From: Defluviimonas aquaemixtae
GTDB taxonomy: Bacteria; Pseudomonadota; Alphaproteobacteria; Rhodobacterales; Rhodobacteraceae
NCBI RefSeq assembly: GCF_900302475.1
Contig: NZ_OMOQ01000001.1
Span: forward strand, 2,294,001-2,358,000
Direction of reading: 5' to 3'
DNA: 64,000 nucleotides
The notes below the pieces were generated by a model. It made no database searches. It saw only the letters and a list, made by a program, of their open reading frames with translations, and was not told the origin of the DNA. Positions within the stretch are counted from its first letter, which is position 1; every line of letters starts with the position of its first letter. Shown here one piece after another: positions 18,088-27,089 of this stretch. Made by a program: the position numbers and the translations under genes.

Positions 18088-18651
18088 CTAGCCAGCCGCC
18101 CGATCCCCGATGATCCGATAGACCGAAGCCCTGCCGATGCCCACCTCTCGGGCGATGGCGGATGCGCCCATGCCTTCGTCGCGCAGCTTGATGACTTCAT
18201 CTGCTTTCGCTTGTGCGGTAGGTTTGCGCCCCTTGTACTTGCCCGCAGCTTTGGCCTTTGCAATGCCTTCTCTCTGGCGTTCAAGCATGATGCCCCGCTC
18301 GAACTCTGCAATGCCTCCCAAGATCGTTATCATCAGCTTGCCGGTGGATGTGGACGTGTCGATGCCCAATCCAAGTATGTTAAGGCTAGCGCCCTTCTTG
18401 GTGAGAGTGTCTAGCAACTCCATCAAGTGCTGCACCGACCGGGCCAGGCGATCAAGTTTGGTGATGACAAGCACGTCACCTGTGCGGATGAAGTCCAGTG
18501 CTTCCGCCAGCTTCTCTCGCTGCACTACATTCACCGACGACACTTGCTCGACAAACAAGTGCTCGCATCCCGCAGCCTTGAGGTCTCGTACTTGCGCCTC
18601 AAGTCCTGCCTTCTGGTCGAGTGTCGAGGTTCTGGCATATCCAATCAACAT
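18088..18651 (-). CDS. Serine recombinase / resolvase (Hin/Tn3 type)
   Basis: 187 residues from the ATG at 18651; a TTG four codons upstream is an alternative start. The resolvase domain begins MLIGYARTSTLDQ with the catalytic Ser9, and has VITKLDRLARSVQHLMELLDTL and GIAEFERGIMLERQREGIAKAKAAGKYKGRK, as in transposon resolvases and invertases. The C-terminal 40 residues (DEVIKLRDEGMGASAIAREVGIGRASVYRII) form the helix-turn-helix. It could resolve cointegrates or invert a local segment. No paired res sites were identified with certainty. Confidence 0.93.
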   Translation of the reverse strand: MLIGYARTSTLDQKAGLEAQVRDLKAAGCEHLFVEQVSSVNVVQREKLAEALDFIRTGDVLVITKLDRLARSVQHLMELLDTLTKKGASLNILGLGIDTSTSTGKLMITILGGIAEFERGIMLERQREGIAKAKAAGKYKGRKPTAQAKADEVIKLRDEGMGASAIAREVGIGRASVYRIIGDRAAG

Positions 18652-19066
18652 GAGGTGGTCCAATCTGTCTCATACACGTCTAAGACATGTAGGGCTCGCC
18701 TGTCTCTTAAGTCAATACCTATTCGTATGAGACACAAATGGGTGCGAACTGAGGCGTATCACTGTGGCAAGGTCTAGCGAGACAGACAGGATGAAGCAGG
18801 TTGCTATCGTCACACTGCGAAGATGCACAAAGAACTCTCAGGCTTAGTTGCTGTTTGGAGCCGTAGGCCCCCAAGGGGGGAAGTTTCGCGTCCGCAAGCT
18901 ATAGATACCCCATCGGAAAAATGTGTCAAAAAATAACGTTGAAGAAGTCGCAGGAGTTCTTGACGCGCACGCAATAGTTGAGAAGTATCTATGTGGGCCA
19001 TACTGTCAGCTAGGCGCTAGCCGGTTAGCATTATAGGTTCAGGATTCGCAAATTTATTCGGGGGCA
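18652..19066 (+). promoter_or_regulatory. Intergenic region upstream of the AAA/DUF4435 gene
   Basis: No gene is recognised. It contains one TGAGACAC (18728-18735) and two GTATCTAT-type words in opposite orientation (18901-18908 and 18985-18992). TTGACG at 18960-18965 could be a -35 element, but the spacing to an AT-rich -10 is not ideal. The segment must hold the promoters of the divergent resolvase and defence genes. Confidence 0.4.
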
Positions 19067-21157
19067 GTGCAGTTGCGTATTAATGCAATAGAGATACTTA
19101 ACTTCCGCGCAATCAGCAGACTAACCTTGACTGATCTTACCGACGCAGTGGTAGTTGCTGGCCCCAATGGCTGTGGTAAGTCGAGTATATTTGATGCCAT
19201 TCGACTAGTTAAGTCGGCCTACGGAGGGTACCAACAAAACGAACTCGCGACATGGTTCGGCGAGTTTCAAATTGACCTTAGGCGACTGCAGACAGATGCA
19301 AGTAGGATGCTATACGACCCCAAGAAATCACTAAGCATCTCCATCGAATTCCAAATATCTAGCAGCGAGATTGGGTTCTTGCGCGCCCATGCCGTCGATA
19401 TTTATCGCGGCTTGAACTGGTCACATCTACTTAGACGCCGGGGCGCTGTAGGGGACATGGAAATAGTCAATCCTCTGACTAAACAAGCCGACGGCGAAAT
19501 CGTAGAAGCACAAGCGCTGGCGCTCAGTGAAGACCTGTTGAAGACACTGGACCAACCAAGCCATCTGGCGCGATTGGCCATGGAACCAGGTCAAGCACCG
19601 AGCACTGTAAGGTCGCCGCTACTCGAACTGATGTTCGCTGTATACCAGCCGGATTACCTCGGTGTCCTAGAGTACCAAGGTCCGATTAGGTCATACGACC
19701 GCGAGCAGATTGGCGGGCTCAACCTGCAAATTCAGGATACATCTAATAAGAAAGCCCAACACGCACTTTATAACACTAAGAGCAAGTACACGGGCGTAAA
19801 GACTGAAATGGCACAGTCGTATATTAGAGAAATTTTGGCCGAACGGGCTGGTGTTGAGCTAGTCAAGGAAACCACTTTGATGGCTACACTTGACGAGCTC
19901 TTTAACAACTTCTTTCCGGGGAAGAAATTTCTAGGGCCTATTCCTACAAAAGAGGGTGCGCTTGAGTTCCCAGTGCAGTTAGAAAGCGGAAAAACCCATG
20001 ACATCAATGAACTGAGTTCGGGTGAGAAAGAGGTGCTCTTGGGTTATCTAAGATTGCGAAATAGCGCGCCTCGCAACTCCATCGTCCTGCTAGACGAGCC
20101 GGAATTGCATCTTAACCCGCGACTAGCGCGTAGTCTGCCTCGCTTCTATGAGAAGCATTTAAGTAAGGCGTTGAGTAATCAAATATGGCTAGTCACTCAT
20201 TCAGATGCAATCCTCCGTGAGGCAGTTCAGGAGCCATCCTACGCCGTCTTTCACATGCAACCAGCAGCGCAAGTTGCATCTGGCACCGACCAAGCTGATA
20301 AAATTTCTGCGGGCGCCGACCTTGAGAATGCCATCATAGACCTTGTTGGCGATCTAGCTTCCTATAATCCGCGATCAAAGGTTGTACTGCTTGAAGGCGA
20401 GACATCAGAAATTGATGCAAAGATCATAACGCAACTGTTCCCGGCCTTCGCAGACAGGGTCAGCCTAGTATCGTTGGGAAGCAAGAAAAATGTCCGTAGC
20501 GCGCACATTATCTTAGAAAAGGCAGCGGTACAGGGCAGACTAGATGCGCGCTTCTTCGCAATTGTCGACAGAGACTTTGGCGGAGACCAACTTGTGCCAT
20601 CTCCGCGCCGCTTCTCGTGGGACGTCTACCACATAGAGAACTACCTTCTTTCCCCAAGCTTCATCAAAGAAGCACTACACGCCGCCAGTCTTGGAGTGAT
20701 ACGCCTTTCAGAGGAGGCCGTCCTTGGAGAGCTGCGCAATTCAGCGGTTGCGACACTAGATGAGATCACCCGCATCAAGTTAAGAGAACAAGTGAATGCA
20801 AGGCTTGTGGGGGCGCTATCATTGGGCTTCGATTCGTCTTTGAATAATGTGGACGGATTTAGCGCTGCTGCCAATCGTTCATTGAACGCCTTGACAAAGG
20901 TAGTTGGCTCTGAACTTCAACCAGAAAACATCGCCGAAATGGAAAAAAGCATATCCGATGGACTGCGGGTGTCACTCGCGAACGGCACTTGGATGTCAGA
21001 GTTCCGAGGCAGGAACATCCTGAGGCACTTTGTGGGTGTTCACGGAGCGGGTACTCCTTACGAACACCTGAGAAATCTGCTGGTTGCTCGCATGAGGGAG
21101 AGCCAGTACGAGCCTCCCGGAATGAAAGCGGTAATCGCGAGCATACTCAACGCATAG
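19067..21157 (+). CDS. AAA15-type ATPase fused to DUF4435/TOPRIM-like nuclease domain, candidate single-chain PARIS-like defence protein
   Basis: 696 residues from a GTG; a TTG at 19073, eight bases after GGGG, is an alternative. Residues 1-400 are an SMC/OLD-like ABC ATPase: Walker A GPNGCGKS (32-39), signature LSSGE (316-320), Walker B IVLLDEPE (339-346) and switch His378 in WLVTHSD. Residues 435-600 resemble DUF4435: VVLLEGETSEID with Glu443, FFAIVDRDFGG with Asp501 and Asp503, and YHIENYLL. This ATPase plus DUF4435 pairing is that of AriA and AriB in the PARIS anti-phage system, which is also known as a merged protein. OLD-family nucleases are the closest alternative. It sits alone near attR. 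Confidence 0.8.
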   Translation: MQLRINAIEILNFRAISRLTLTDLTDAVVVAGPNGCGKSSIFDAIRLVKSAYGGYQQNELATWFGEFQIDLRRLQTDASRMLYDPKKSLSISIEFQISSSEIGFLRAHAVDIYRGLNWSHLLRRRGAVGDMEIVNPLTKQADGEIVEAQALALSEDLLKTLDQPSHLARLAMEPGQAPSTVRSPLLELMFAVYQPDYLGVLEYQGPIRSYDREQIGGLNLQIQDTSNKKAQHALYNTKSKYTGVKTEMAQSYIREILAERAGVELVKETTLMATLDELFNNFFPGKKFLGPIPTKEGALEFPVQLESGKTHDINELSSGEKEVLLGYLRLRNSAPRNSIVLLDEPELHLNPRLARSLPRFYEKHLSKALSNQIWLVTHSDAILREAVQEPSYAVFHMQPAAQVASGTDQADKISAGADLENAIIDLVGDLASYNPRSKVVLLEGETSEIDAKIITQLFPAFADRVSLVSLGSKKNVRSAHIILEKAAVQGRLDARFFAIVDRDFGGDQLVPSPRRFSWDVYHIENYLLSPSFIKEALHAASLGVIRLSEEAVLGELRNSAVATLDEITRIKLREQVNARLVGALSLGFDSSLNNVDGFSAAANRSLNALTKVVGSELQPENIAEMEKSISDGLRVSLANGTWMSEFRGRNILRHFVGVHGAGTPYEHLRNLLVARMRESQYEPPGMKAVIASILNA

Positions 21158-21161
21158 TATC

Positions 21162-21188
21162 GTTAGGCATTGCGCGTCCTTGCCTAAC
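21162..21188 (+). terminator. Hairpin after the AAA/DUF4435 gene
   Basis: Inverted repeat GTTAGGCA/TGCCTAAC with an 11-nt loop, five bases after the stop codon. There is no T tract, so termination is uncertain. Confidence 0.4.
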
Positions 21189-21550
21189 ACTAAAGTGTGA
21201 CACTAGAGCGCGGCACACTTCCAACCGTACACTTCATTGCTTAACCGTCTCAATGGCTTAGATTAATGATGAAGACATTTGTTGTCTCCACGTATGGCTT
21301 ACGTGCATCGCCACATCCTGCATACCGCCTTAGCAGCATTGGGAACGGCAGGCGAGCAACTGTTAGGTGCCCTTGAATTCTCTGTACTGCGGCTTGGCAA
21401 GCACGACATTAGGTGCTCTAGGTGAGACACGAAGGTGAGACACATCCGGCAACCTGCACAGGGAAAGCTCGTGTTTCTAAGTGCTTACGGAAATGGTGGC
21501 CGTTCCAGGGTCGCCCACCATTTTCCAACCCTTGCGTTCAGACCGCCCCG
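21189..21550. other. Right end of the island, non-coding
   Basis: No gene seen. It carries two TGAGACAC words 13 bp apart (21423-21430 and 21436-21443), then the right attachment copy. The sequence from 21523 on returns to the host style and leads into the ABC transporter operon. Confidence 0.6.
21503..21522 (+). repeat. Right attachment core (attR)
   Basis: Exact second copy of the 20-bp word found at 14340-14359. Only the 3' strand of the tRNA T stem and acceptor is duplicated here; no second tRNA can fold. Confidence 0.92.
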
Positions 21551-22663
<1,113 letters not shown>

Positions 22664-22668
22664 TGTCC

Positions 22669-23547
22669 TTATCCTTTCACCGAGCCGGCCATCAGGCCGC
22701 GCACGAAGTAGCGCCCGGCGACGATGTAGACGAGAAGCGTCGGCAAAGCCGCGAGGATCGCGCCGGCGAAGTGGACGTTGTATTCCTTCACGCCCGTCGA
22801 CGATTGCACGAGGTTGTTGAGTGCCACCGTCATCGGCTGGCTCTGGCCGCCGAACGAGGCGCCGAACAGGAAGTCGTTCCAGATGTTGGTGAACTGCCAG
22901 ATGACCGAGACGACGGTGATCGGCCCCGAGACCGGCAGCATGATCCGCCAGAAGATGCGGAAGAACCCCGCCCCGTCGATCATCGCGGCGCGCACCAATT
23001 CGGTCGGGAAGGCCGCGTAGTAGTTGCGGTAGTAAAGCGTGGTGAAGCCGATGCCGTAGACGATGTGGACGAGGATGAGACCCGGGATCGAGCCTGCGAG
23101 CCCGAGCTTGCCGAGGATCATCGCCATGGGGATCAGCACGATCTGGAACGGGATGAAGCAGGAAAACAGCATCAGCCCGAAGAGGATCTTGTCGCCCCGG
23201 AAGCTCCATTTGGTCAGAACGTAGCCGTTCAGCGCCCCGAGGATGGTCGAGATCGCGACCGCCGGCACGACCATGAGCACGGAATTGAGGAAGTAGGGCC
23301 TAAGCCCGGTCGGCTCCACCCCGATCTGCGCCGAAGACCAGGCTTGGAACCAGGGCGTGACCGTCCAATTCTCCGGCAGCGCCATCATGTTGCCGCCGGT
23401 GATCTCGGGAAGCGGCTTGAGCGAGTTCGAAAGCATCACGAAGAGCGGCATGAGGTAGAAGAGCGCGAAGACGATGAGCACAACGTAGATGAAGGTCCGC
23501 GTGACGCGCCCGGTGCGGATGGCGGTGTCCTGGGTCGCAACCGACAT
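22669..23547 (-). CDS. Sugar ABC transporter permease (MalG-like)
   Basis: 292 residues. Six membrane segments are visible, starting with TFIYVVLIVFALFYLMPLFVMLSNSLK. The EAA loop that docks on the ATPase is ELVRAAMIDGAGFFRIFWRIMLPVSGP. The first ATG (23547) overlaps the stop of the other permease gene by one base (TGATG); a GTG one codon earlier is an alternative. It is the inner-membrane partner in a CUT1-type sugar importer. Confidence 0.95.
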   Translation of the reverse strand: MSVATQDTAIRTGRVTRTFIYVVLIVFALFYLMPLFVMLSNSLKPLPEITGGNMMALPENWTVTPWFQAWSSAQIGVEPTGLRPYFLNSVLMVVPAVAISTILGALNGYVLTKWSFRGDKILFGLMLFSCFIPFQIVLIPMAMILGKLGLAGSIPGLILVHIVYGIGFTTLYYRNYYAAFPTELVRAAMIDGAGFFRIFWRIMLPVSGPITVVSVIWQFTNIWNDFLFGASFGGQSQPMTVALNNLVQSSTGVKEYNVHFAGAILAALPTLLVYIVAGRYFVRGLMAGSVKG

Positions 23548-24443
23548 CACGACTTCTCCTTCAACTCGGCGTAGAGATAGGGGATCATGATCGCGGCGAT
23601 GGTCATCAGCATGATCACCGCAGATGCTGCGCCCACCCCCATCTGGTTGCGGGTGAATGTGTAGGAATACATGAAAGTCGCGGGCAGCTCCGTCGCGCGC
23701 CCCGGTCCGCCGCCGGTCAGCGCGATGATGAGGTCGTAGGATTTCACCGCGAGGTGGCTGAGAATGACAAATGCCGAGAGGAACGCCGGCCTGAGCAGCG
23801 GGATCACGATCCGCCGGTAGAGATTCCAGTTTGAGGCGCCGTCGATCTGGGCGGCCTTCAGAATCTCGTTGTCGATGCCGCGCAGCCCCGCGAGGAACAT
23901 CGCCATGACGAAGCCCGAGGTCTGCCAGACCGCCGCGATTACGACGGTATAGATCGCCATGTCGCGGTCCTTGATCCAGTCGAAGCGAAATGTCTCCCAG
24001 CCCCAGAGATGCATCGTGTTCTCAAGCCCGATTCCGGGGTCGAGGATCCATTTCCAGGCCGTGCCGGTGACGATGAAGCTGAGCGCCATCGGGTAGAGAT
24101 AGATCGGGCGCAGCATCCCCTCCCCGCGGATCTTCTGGTCGAGGAAGATCGCGAGGCCGAGGCCGATGGCGGTGCAGATCGTGATGTAGAGCGCGGCGAA
24201 TATCCCGAGATTGGCGATCGCCGTCCACCAGTGGCTAAGGCCCCAGAGCCGGGCGTAGTTGTCGAACCCGACGAGGTCGTAGCTTGGCAACATCTTCGAG
24301 CCGGTAAGGCTCAGATAGACTGTGAAGATGATGAAGCCATAGACGAAGACAAGCATCGCAGCCAGCGAGGGCGATAGGACAAGCTTCGGGATCCAGTCCT
24401 GAAGCCGGGTGCGGAAATCCGCCTCGGTGGCATGCTGCGCCAT
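23547..24443 (-). CDS. Sugar ABC transporter permease (MalF-like)
   Basis: 298 residues with six membrane segments, the first VLSPSLAAMLVFVYGFIIFTVYLSL. The EAA loop is EILKAAQIDGASNWNLYRRIVIPLLRPA. The gene lies between the solute-binding protein gene and the second permease gene, the classic CUT1 order. A 9-bp hairpin separates it from the binding-protein gene and may set their expression ratio. Confidence 0.95.
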   Translation of the reverse strand: MAQHATEADFRTRLQDWIPKLVLSPSLAAMLVFVYGFIIFTVYLSLTGSKMLPSYDLVGFDNYARLWGLSHWWTAIANLGIFAALYITICTAIGLGLAIFLDQKIRGEGMLRPIYLYPMALSFIVTGTAWKWILDPGIGLENTMHLWGWETFRFDWIKDRDMAIYTVVIAAVWQTSGFVMAMFLAGLRGIDNEILKAAQIDGASNWNLYRRIVIPLLRPAFLSAFVILSHLAVKSYDLIIALTGGGPGRATELPATFMYSYTFTRNQMGVGAASAVIMLMTIAAIMIPYLYAELKEKS

Positions 24444-24524
24444 CGTTTCCCCCTTCCGGCGCCCGGAGCACCGCGCTCTGCGTCAGATCCTGGCGGGCCG
24501 GAAGTGTCCCCGGCCCGGCGCCGA

Positions 24525-24547
24525 GGAAGCCGGACGGACCGGCTTCC
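24525..24547 (-). promoter_or_regulatory. Intercistronic hairpin between binding-protein and permease genes
   Basis: Perfect 9-bp inverted repeat GGAAGCCGG/CCGGCTTCC with a 5-nt loop and no T tract, starting 15 bp after the binding-protein stop codon. Hairpins at this place commonly stabilise the upstream message, so the binding protein is made in excess over the permeases. Confidence 0.7.
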
Positions 24548-24561
24548 CCGAAGGTGCGGGA

Positions 24562-25806
24562 TTACTGAGCGGCCTCGACCGCGCTGACCAGCTCCTCGGC
24601 GGCCGTCTCGGCATCATACTCGCCGTTGAAATGCGCCGTCACGACGTCGTAGATCGCGTTCTTCACCGAGGCGGGGACCGCGTGCCCATGCGCCATCGAG
24701 CCGAAGAGCCGCCCGTTCGAGTTCGCATCGGCGAGATCGGCCATACCCTTCTTGCCGCAATCGTCGAAATCGTCGTTCGGCACGTCGGTGCGCGCCGGGA
24801 CCGACCCCTTGACCACGTTGAAAGCGGACTGGAACACCGGGTCCATGACCGCCGACGCCATGGCAAGCTGGGCGGCCTTCGCATCGTCCGAGGCGACGTC
24901 GAACATCACGAACTGGTCGGAGTTGAAAGTGACCGCACCCTGCGTGCCGGGGAAGCGGATGCAGACGAAGTCCTGGCCCGGAACCTTCTCTGCGCGCAGG
25001 AACTCGCCCTTGGCCCAGTCGCCCATCATCTGCATCCCTGCTTCGCCGTTGATGACCATCGTCGAGGCGAGGTTCCAGTCACGGCCCGAGAAGTTGTCGT
25101 CGACGTAGCCGCGCAGGACGCCCATCCGGTTGAACGCCTCGACCATCGTCTCGCCGCCGAGCGCCTCGGGGTCGAGATCGATCATCGAGGCTTTGTAGAA
25201 GTCGTCGCCGAGGCTCAGGACCACCGCGTCGAAGATCGTCGCATCCTGCCAGGCCTGGCCGCCGTGACCGAGCGGCGTGATGCCGTTCGCTTTCATCGCG
25301 TCGAGCACTGCGATCAGCTCGTCCCAGTTCGTCGGCTCGCCGAGGCCGGTCGCGTCGAGCGCCGCCTTGTTGATCCACACCCAGTTGGTCGAGTGGACGT
25401 TGACCGGTGAGGCGATCCAGTTGTCGTCGTACTTGGAGAAGAACTGCAGCGCGTCGGGTACGACGGAATCCCACCCCTCCGCTTCGGCAACCTCGTTGAG
25501 GTTGCCCACGACGCCCTCTGCCGCCCAGTCCCGGATGTCGAAGCCGAGCATCTGTACAGCGGTCGGAGGGTCGCCCGCCGTGACGCGCGCGCGAAGCGTC
25601 GTCATCGCCGCCTCGCCGCCGCCGCCCGCAACGGGCATGTCGATCCAGCCGATGCCCTGGCTCGCGAGGCTTTCCTTCAGGACGTTCAGGGCGGCCGCTT
25701 CGCCACCAGACGTCCACCAGTGCAGCACTTCAACATCCGCTGCGGGCGCCGCGCCCGCCGTCATTGCCACAACGGCCGCGCTTGCGGCGAGCTGTCTGAT
25801 TTTCAT
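24562..25806 (-). CDS. Sugar ABC transporter substrate-binding protein
   Basis: 414 residues with signal peptide [24 protein letters not shown]. The mature part begins [27 protein letters not shown], as in glucose/mannose-type binding proteins (family 1), and has [15 protein letters not shown] and [21 protein letters not shown]. It captures the sugar in the periplasm for the permeases encoded downstream. GGAGG precedes the start. With the isomerase beside it, the substrate may be glucose, mannose or a related hexose, which cannot be fixed from the sequence. Confidence 0.93.
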   Translation of the reverse strand: MKIRQLAASAAVVAMTAGAAPAADVEVLHWWTSGGEAAALNVLKESLASQGIGWIDMPVAGGGGEAAMTTLRARVTAGDPPTAVQMLGFDIRDWAAEGVVGNLNEVAEAEGWDSVVPDALQFFSKYDDNWIASPVNVHSTNWVWINKAALDATGLGEPTNWDELIAVLDAMKANGITPLGHGGQAWQDATIFDAVVLSLGDDFYKASMIDLDPEALGGETMVEAFNRMGVLRGYVDDNFSGRDWNLASTMVINGEAGMQMMGDWAKGEFLRAEKVPGQDFVCIRFPGTQGAVTFNSDQFVMFDVASDDAKAAQLAMASAVMDPVFQSAFNVVKGSVPARTDVPNDDFDDCGKKGMADLADANSNGRLFGSMAHGHAVPASVKNAIYDVVTAHFNGEYDAETAAEELVSAVEAAQ

Positions 25807-25835
25807 TGGTTCCTCCCGAGTTTTGTAATACTCAC

Positions 25836-25865
25836 TTATAACGTTTTAAACTCTACCCCTGTCAA
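25836..25865 (-). promoter_or_regulatory. Sigma-70-type promoter of the sugar ABC operon
   Basis: On the minus strand, TTGACA (25865-25860), an 18-bp spacer and TTATAA (25841-25836) lie 30 bp before the binding-protein start codon. The -35 is a perfect consensus match. Confidence 0.8.
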
Positions 25866-25887
25866 GCGATTCGTTGACTCGATTGGT

Positions 25888-25950
25888 TGTCAGGCAACTT
25901 ACTGTAACGCAACTGATTTATCTCCTAACTCTCGAAACTCTTGCCTGACA
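25888..25950. promoter_or_regulatory. Inverted repeat in the divergent lacI/ABC promoter region, candidate operator
   Basis: TGTCAGGCAA (25888-25897) and its exact complement TTGCCTGACA (25941-25950) lie 43 bp apart between the divergent genes. The pair could be two half sites or a loop-forming operator for the LacI-type regulator encoded beside it. Confidence 0.45.
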
Positions 25951-26023
25951 GAATGGCTCGATTGAAATTTTTATCGTCATAACCTACAAGTGAGAGAAAC
26001 CGGGGATTCGAAGGCCGGCTACC

Positions 26024-27037
26024 ATGCCAGAACGCTCGAAAGCGCAACGACCGACACAGCGCACGATCGCCGAACAGGCGGGGATTTCTGTGGGCGCCGT
26101 TTCGCGTGCGCTGGCCGACGACCCACTGATCGCCGAGGGAACGCGCGCGCTCGTGCGGAAAATCGCGGAGGAGATCGGCTACACGCCGGACCGGGCGGCG
26201 CAGCGACTTCGCACAGGGCGCACCCATGTCATCAGCCTGATCCTGCCGCCGCATGACGAGATCTTCGGCTTCGGCACGTCGATGATCCGCGGCATTTCCA
26301 CGGCCCTGGACGGAACGCCCTATCACCTAGTCGCCATGCCGGACTTCGGGCGCGGGGAATCCGAGGCGACGATCCGCAGGGTCGTTCGCGACAGCCTCGC
26401 CGATGGCATCATCTTTTCCCGTACGGAGCCCGACGACCCTCGCATCCGGTTCCTTCTGGAGGAGGATTTTCCCTTCGTCAGCCACGGCAGATCCGAGCTT
26501 GCGACACCCCACCCCTACGTCGATTACGACAATTTCGAGTTCGCGCGCCGCGCCGCGAAGCGGCTCGTCGCTATCGGCGCGCAGCACCTTGCTATTCTGC
26601 TTCCGCCGCGCAGGTTCATGTTCTCCCACCATCTCCTGCACGGCTTCATGACGACGGTACGGGAAAATGGCGTACGCCACGAAATCCTCGACAATGCCAC
26701 GCTCGTCAGCCCCCCCGACACAATCAAGGATGCCATAGCGCGCAGGTATGCCGAGCCTGACCCGCCCGACGCTCTGGTCCTTCCGGGCGACATGGCGGGT
26801 CTTGCCGCGCTCGCCGCGATCCAGGATCTGGGTCTCGTGCCCGGGCGCGAGGTCCACCTGATCGTGAAGCAGGCTTCGGGTATGTTCGGCCTTGTCCGGC
26901 CGCGCGTGGAAAGTCTGTACGAAGATCTCGGAGCGGCAGGGGAAAAACTCGCGGCCCTGCTCTTGCGGCGGATCAACGGAGAGCCGGCAGCCGCGCTTCA
27001 ATTTGTACAACCAGTGGCCGAGACGCCCGTAAGCTGA
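26024..27037 (+). CDS. LacI-family transcriptional regulator
   Basis: 337 residues. The N-terminal helix-turn-helix with hinge is TQRTIAEQAGISVGAVSRALADDPLIAEGTRALVRKIAEEIGYTPDRAAQRLRTGRT. A periplasmic-binding-protein-like sensor domain follows (ISLILPPHDEIFGFGTSMIRGI, then DALVLPGDMAGLAALAA). It is divergent from the sugar ABC operon and precedes the isomerase gene, so it most likely represses both until the transported sugar or its phosphate is bound. Confidence 0.92.
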   Translation: MPERSKAQRPTQRTIAEQAGISVGAVSRALADDPLIAEGTRALVRKIAEEIGYTPDRAAQRLRTGRTHVISLILPPHDEIFGFGTSMIRGISTALDGTPYHLVAMPDFGRGESEATIRRVVRDSLADGIIFSRTEPDDPRIRFLLEEDFPFVSHGRSELATPHPYVDYDNFEFARRAAKRLVAIGAQHLAILLPPRRFMFSHHLLHGFMTTVRENGVRHEILDNATLVSPPDTIKDAIARRYAEPDPPDALVLPGDMAGLAALAAIQDLGLVPGREVHLIVKQASGMFGLVRPRVESLYEDLGAAGEKLAALLLRRINGEPAAALQFVQPVAETPVS

Positions 27038-27089
27038 ACCAGGCAGCGCCTATAGCCCTACTCTGGTTTCCATCCATGAGGTTTGGATT

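Larger units (their letters stand above)
14340..21522. mobile_element. tRNA-integrated genomic island of about 7.2 kb
   Basis: Bounded by an exact 20-bp direct repeat, of which the left copy is the tRNA 3' end. The integrase starts 66 bp inside the left end. The cargo is a second tyrosine recombinase, a serine resolvase and an AAA-ATPase/DUF4435 fusion. Base and codon use, with many A/T-ending codons and very AT-rich non-coding parts near 17.35-17.55 kb, differ clearly from the high-GC neighbours. No replication, conjugation or phage structural gene is seen, so it is an integrative defence-type island and not a full prophage. Confidence 0.9.
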
